Positions 61,725 through 64,000 of a stretch of DNA of 64,000 nt are shown piece after piece. Position numbers and translations under genes: made by a program. Under the pieces are notes generated by a model. It was not told the DNA's origin. It saw only the letters and a program-made list of their open reading frames with translations, and did no database searches. Every line of letters begins with the position of its first letter. The first letter of the stretch is position 1. Source of the DNA: Megalopta genalis (taxonomy: Eukaryota; Arthropoda; Insecta; Hymenoptera; Halictidae); contig NW_027476165.1 of NCBI RefSeq assembly GCF_051020955.1, positions 248,001-312,000 on the forward strand, written 5' to 3'.

Positions 61725-64000
61725 TAATCGTTTGTATCGCATGCAGTTGAAGCTAAATCATGTATATCACAAGTATTCGAAGCTAAACCATTTGATTCGC
61801 ACGAATATCAGGCTAAACCATGTGTTTGGAATGAATTTGAAGCTAAATCATGTGTTTCGCATAGATTTGAAGCTAACTCATTTGTTGCGCATGCAGTTGA
61901 AGCTGAATTATGTATATCCCAAGTATTTGAAGCTCAACCATTTGATTCGCATGGATTTGAAGATAATCCTTCTACTTCGCATTGATTTTAATCTAAATCA
62001 TGTGTTTCGCATGGATTTGAAGCTAACTCGTTCGTTTCACATGCAGTTGAAGATAAATCATGTATATCACAGGCATTTGGAGCTAAACCATTTGTTTCGC
62101 ATGGATTCGAAGATAAGCCTTCTAAATCGCATTGATTTCAAGCTAAATCATATGTTTCGCATAGATTTGAAGCTAACTCGCTAGTTTTGCATGCTGTTGA
62201 AGCTTATTCATGTATCTCACAAGTATTTGAAGCTAAACCATTTGTTTCGCAAGGATTCGAAGATCAGCCTTCTACTTCGCATTGATAAGAAGCTAACTCA
62301 TGTGTATCGCATGGATTTGAAGCTAACTCGTTTGTTTCGCATGCAGTTGAAGATAAATCATGTATATCACAGGTATTTCAAGCTAAACCATTTGATTCGC
62401 ATGGATTTGAAGATAAGCCTTCTACTTCGCATTGATTTGAAGCTAAATCATGTGTTTCGCTTGGATTTCAAGCTAACTCGTTTGTTTCACAAGCAATTGA
62501 AGCTAAATCATGTATATCACAATTATTTGAAGCTAAACCATTTGATTCGCATGGATTTCAAAATAAGCTTTCTACTTCGCATTGATTTTAATCTAAATCA
62601 TCTGTTTCGGATGGATTTAAAGCTATCTCGTTTGTTTCGCATGCAGTTGAAGATAAATCATGTATATCACAGGTATTTGAAGCTAAACCATTTGTTTCGC
62701 ATGGATTCGAAGATCAGCCATCTACCTCGTATTGATTTGAAGCTAAATCATGTGTTTCGCATGGATTTGAAGCTAACTCGTTCGTTTCGCATGCATTTGA
62801 AGCTAAATCATGCACATCACAAGTATTTGAAGCTGTATCACTGGTTTCGCATGGATTTGAATATAAGCCTTCTACTTCGCATTGATTTGAAGCTAAATCA
62901 TGTGTTTCGCATGGATTTGAAGATAACTCGATTGTTTGACATGCAGTTGAATCTATATCACTTATATTCGCAAGTATTTGAAGACAAATAATTCGTTTCG
63001 CATGGATTTGAAGCTAAGCCTTCTAATTCGCATTGATTTGAAGCTAAATCATGTGTTTCGCATGGATTTCAAGATAACTCGTCTGTTTCGCATGCAGTTG
63101 AAGCTATATTACTTATATTCGCAAGCATTTGAAGCCGAATCATTCGGTTCGCAAGGATTTGAAGCTAAGGCTTCTACTTCGCATTGATTTGATGCTAAAT
63201 TATGTCTTTCGCATGGATTTGAAGCTAAATTATGTGTTTCGATTGGATTTGACGCTAACTCGTTTGTTTCGCATGCAGTTGAAGCTAAATTACGTATATC
63301 ACAAGTATTTGAAACTTAATCATTCAGTTCGCATGGATTTGAAGCTAAGCCTTCTACTTCGCATTGATTTGAAGTTAAATCATGTGTTACGCTTGGATTT
63401 GAAGCTCACTCGTTTGTTTCGCCTGCATTTGAAGCTTAATCATGTATATCACAAGTATTTGAAGGTAAACCATTTGTTTTGAAGCTAAATCACGTGTTTC
63501 ACATGGATTTGAAGCTAAGCCTTCTACTTCGCATTGATTCGATGTTAAATCATGTGTCCCCATGGGATTTGAAGCTAACTCGTTTGATTCGCATGCAGTT
63601 AAAGCTAAATCATTTTTATCATAAGTATTTGAAACTAAACCATTTGTTTCGCATTGATTTGAAGCTAAGCCTACTACTGCGCATTGATTTGAAGTTAAAT
63701 CATGTGTTTCTCTTGGATTTGAAGCTAACTCGCTTGATTCGCATGCAGTTGAAGCTAAATCATGTTTATCACAAGTATTTGAACATAAACCATTTGTTTC
63801 GCATGGATTTGAAGTTAAGCATTCTACGTCGCACTGATTTGAAGCTAAATCATGTGTTAAGCATGGATTTGAAGCTAACTCGTTTTTTTCGCATGCAGTT
63901 GAAGCTGAATTATGTATATCATAAGTATTTGAAGCTGAACCATTTGTTGCTCATGTATTTGAAGCTTCTACTTCGCATTGATTTGAAGCTAAATCATGTG
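61725..64000 (+). repeat. 2743-bp segmental unit, copy 2, cut by window edge
   Basis: Direct tandem partner of 58982-61724. It follows copy 1 without indel up to the last base of the window (equivalent to 61257), so the array, and probably this unit, goes on to the right. Confidence 0.9.

Larger units (their letters stand above)
24797..64000 (+). repeat. Satellite array of 30-bp monomers, right part
   Basis: The same 30-bp satellite resumes immediately after the mariner copy, in the same orientation and register, and runs off the right edge. With the transposon and one TA removed, the left and right parts join into an intact monomer, so this is one array split by an insertion. It contains 150-bp higher-order stretches (about 24800-26400 and 50060-64000) and a long domain rich in 31-bp monomers (about 26400-50060). 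No non-satellite sequence is seen in these 39 kb. Confidence 0.97.

Noticed and set aside
1..64000. CRISPR array suggested by about 30-bp repeats
   Set aside because: The repeats abut each other with no unique spacers, have no leader or cas genes, and vary by type. This is a satellite.
1..64000. Many open frames of 60-465 codons on both strands as genes
   Set aside because: All consist only of the decapeptide repeat and follow from a 30-bp monomer lacking stops in one frame per strand. They end at 31-bp monomers or chance stops, overlap on opposite strands, and differ in length between near-identical block copies.
1..64000. CENP-B box in the satellite
   Set aside because: The monomer has TTCG followed by CATGGA but lacks the required A and CGGG spacing, so there is no credible match.
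1..64000. tRNA, rRNA or other structured RNA genes
   Set aside because: No stretch outside the 921-bp transposon departs from the monomer, and the transposon holds no such gene by eye.
1..64000. SphI-type palindrome gcatgc and ttcgaa as regulatory operators
   Set aside because: They recur because the monomers containing them recur; nothing links them to a promoter or a regulator.

Overview
The whole 64 kb window is one tandem satellite array. It is interrupted only once, by a dead mariner-type DNA transposon at 23876-24796. I see no functional protein gene, RNA gene, CRISPR array or bacterial-style regulatory element. A mariner copy with a TA target duplication inside an AT-rich, multi-level satellite points to an animal genome, most likely an arthropod. 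The placement is an inference: mariner elements also occur in other animals, and nothing here identifies a species.

The basic unit is a 30-bp monomer, always in the same orientation. It typically begins tttgaagctaa and ends tttcgcatgga. Over much of the array five diverged monomer types follow one another in fixed order, giving a 150-bp higher-order repeat (HOR). In the plus frame the five read as LKLNHVFRMD, LKLTRLFRMQ, LKLNHVYHKY, LKLNHLFRMD and SKISLLLRID. A 31-bp monomer variant (core tatatcacttatattcgc) is common in some domains and shifts the reading frame wherever it occurs.

Layout. Domain A (1-about 2950) has a 752/753-bp HOR with about three copies. Domain B (about 2950-26400) is mainly 150-bp HOR. 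It contains a 6079-bp head-to-tail duplication (about 3245-15330), partial further copies (about 17013-18922), a staircase of 690/990/689-bp duplications (about 18911-22130), and the mariner. Domain C (about 26400-50060) is rich in 31-bp monomers. It is built from multi-kb blocks, notably a near-identical 3337-bp tandem duplication (about 30590-37230), a further copy at about 41890-44985, and an 0.8-kb module that recurs five times. Domain D (about 50060-64000) returns to 150-bp HOR, with a 2.7-2.9 kb block repeated 4.4-4.7 kb apart and a 2743-bp tandem duplication that runs off the right edge.

The many open frames of 60-465 codons come from the monomer length (30 nt, ten codons) and the lack of stops in one plus and one minus frame. 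They are broken by 31-bp monomers and scattered stops, so I do not call them genes. The mariner has intact ends, but its transposase carries an internal deletion, a frameshift and a nonsense codon. It sits in one monomer, and matching empty sites exist elsewhere in the array.
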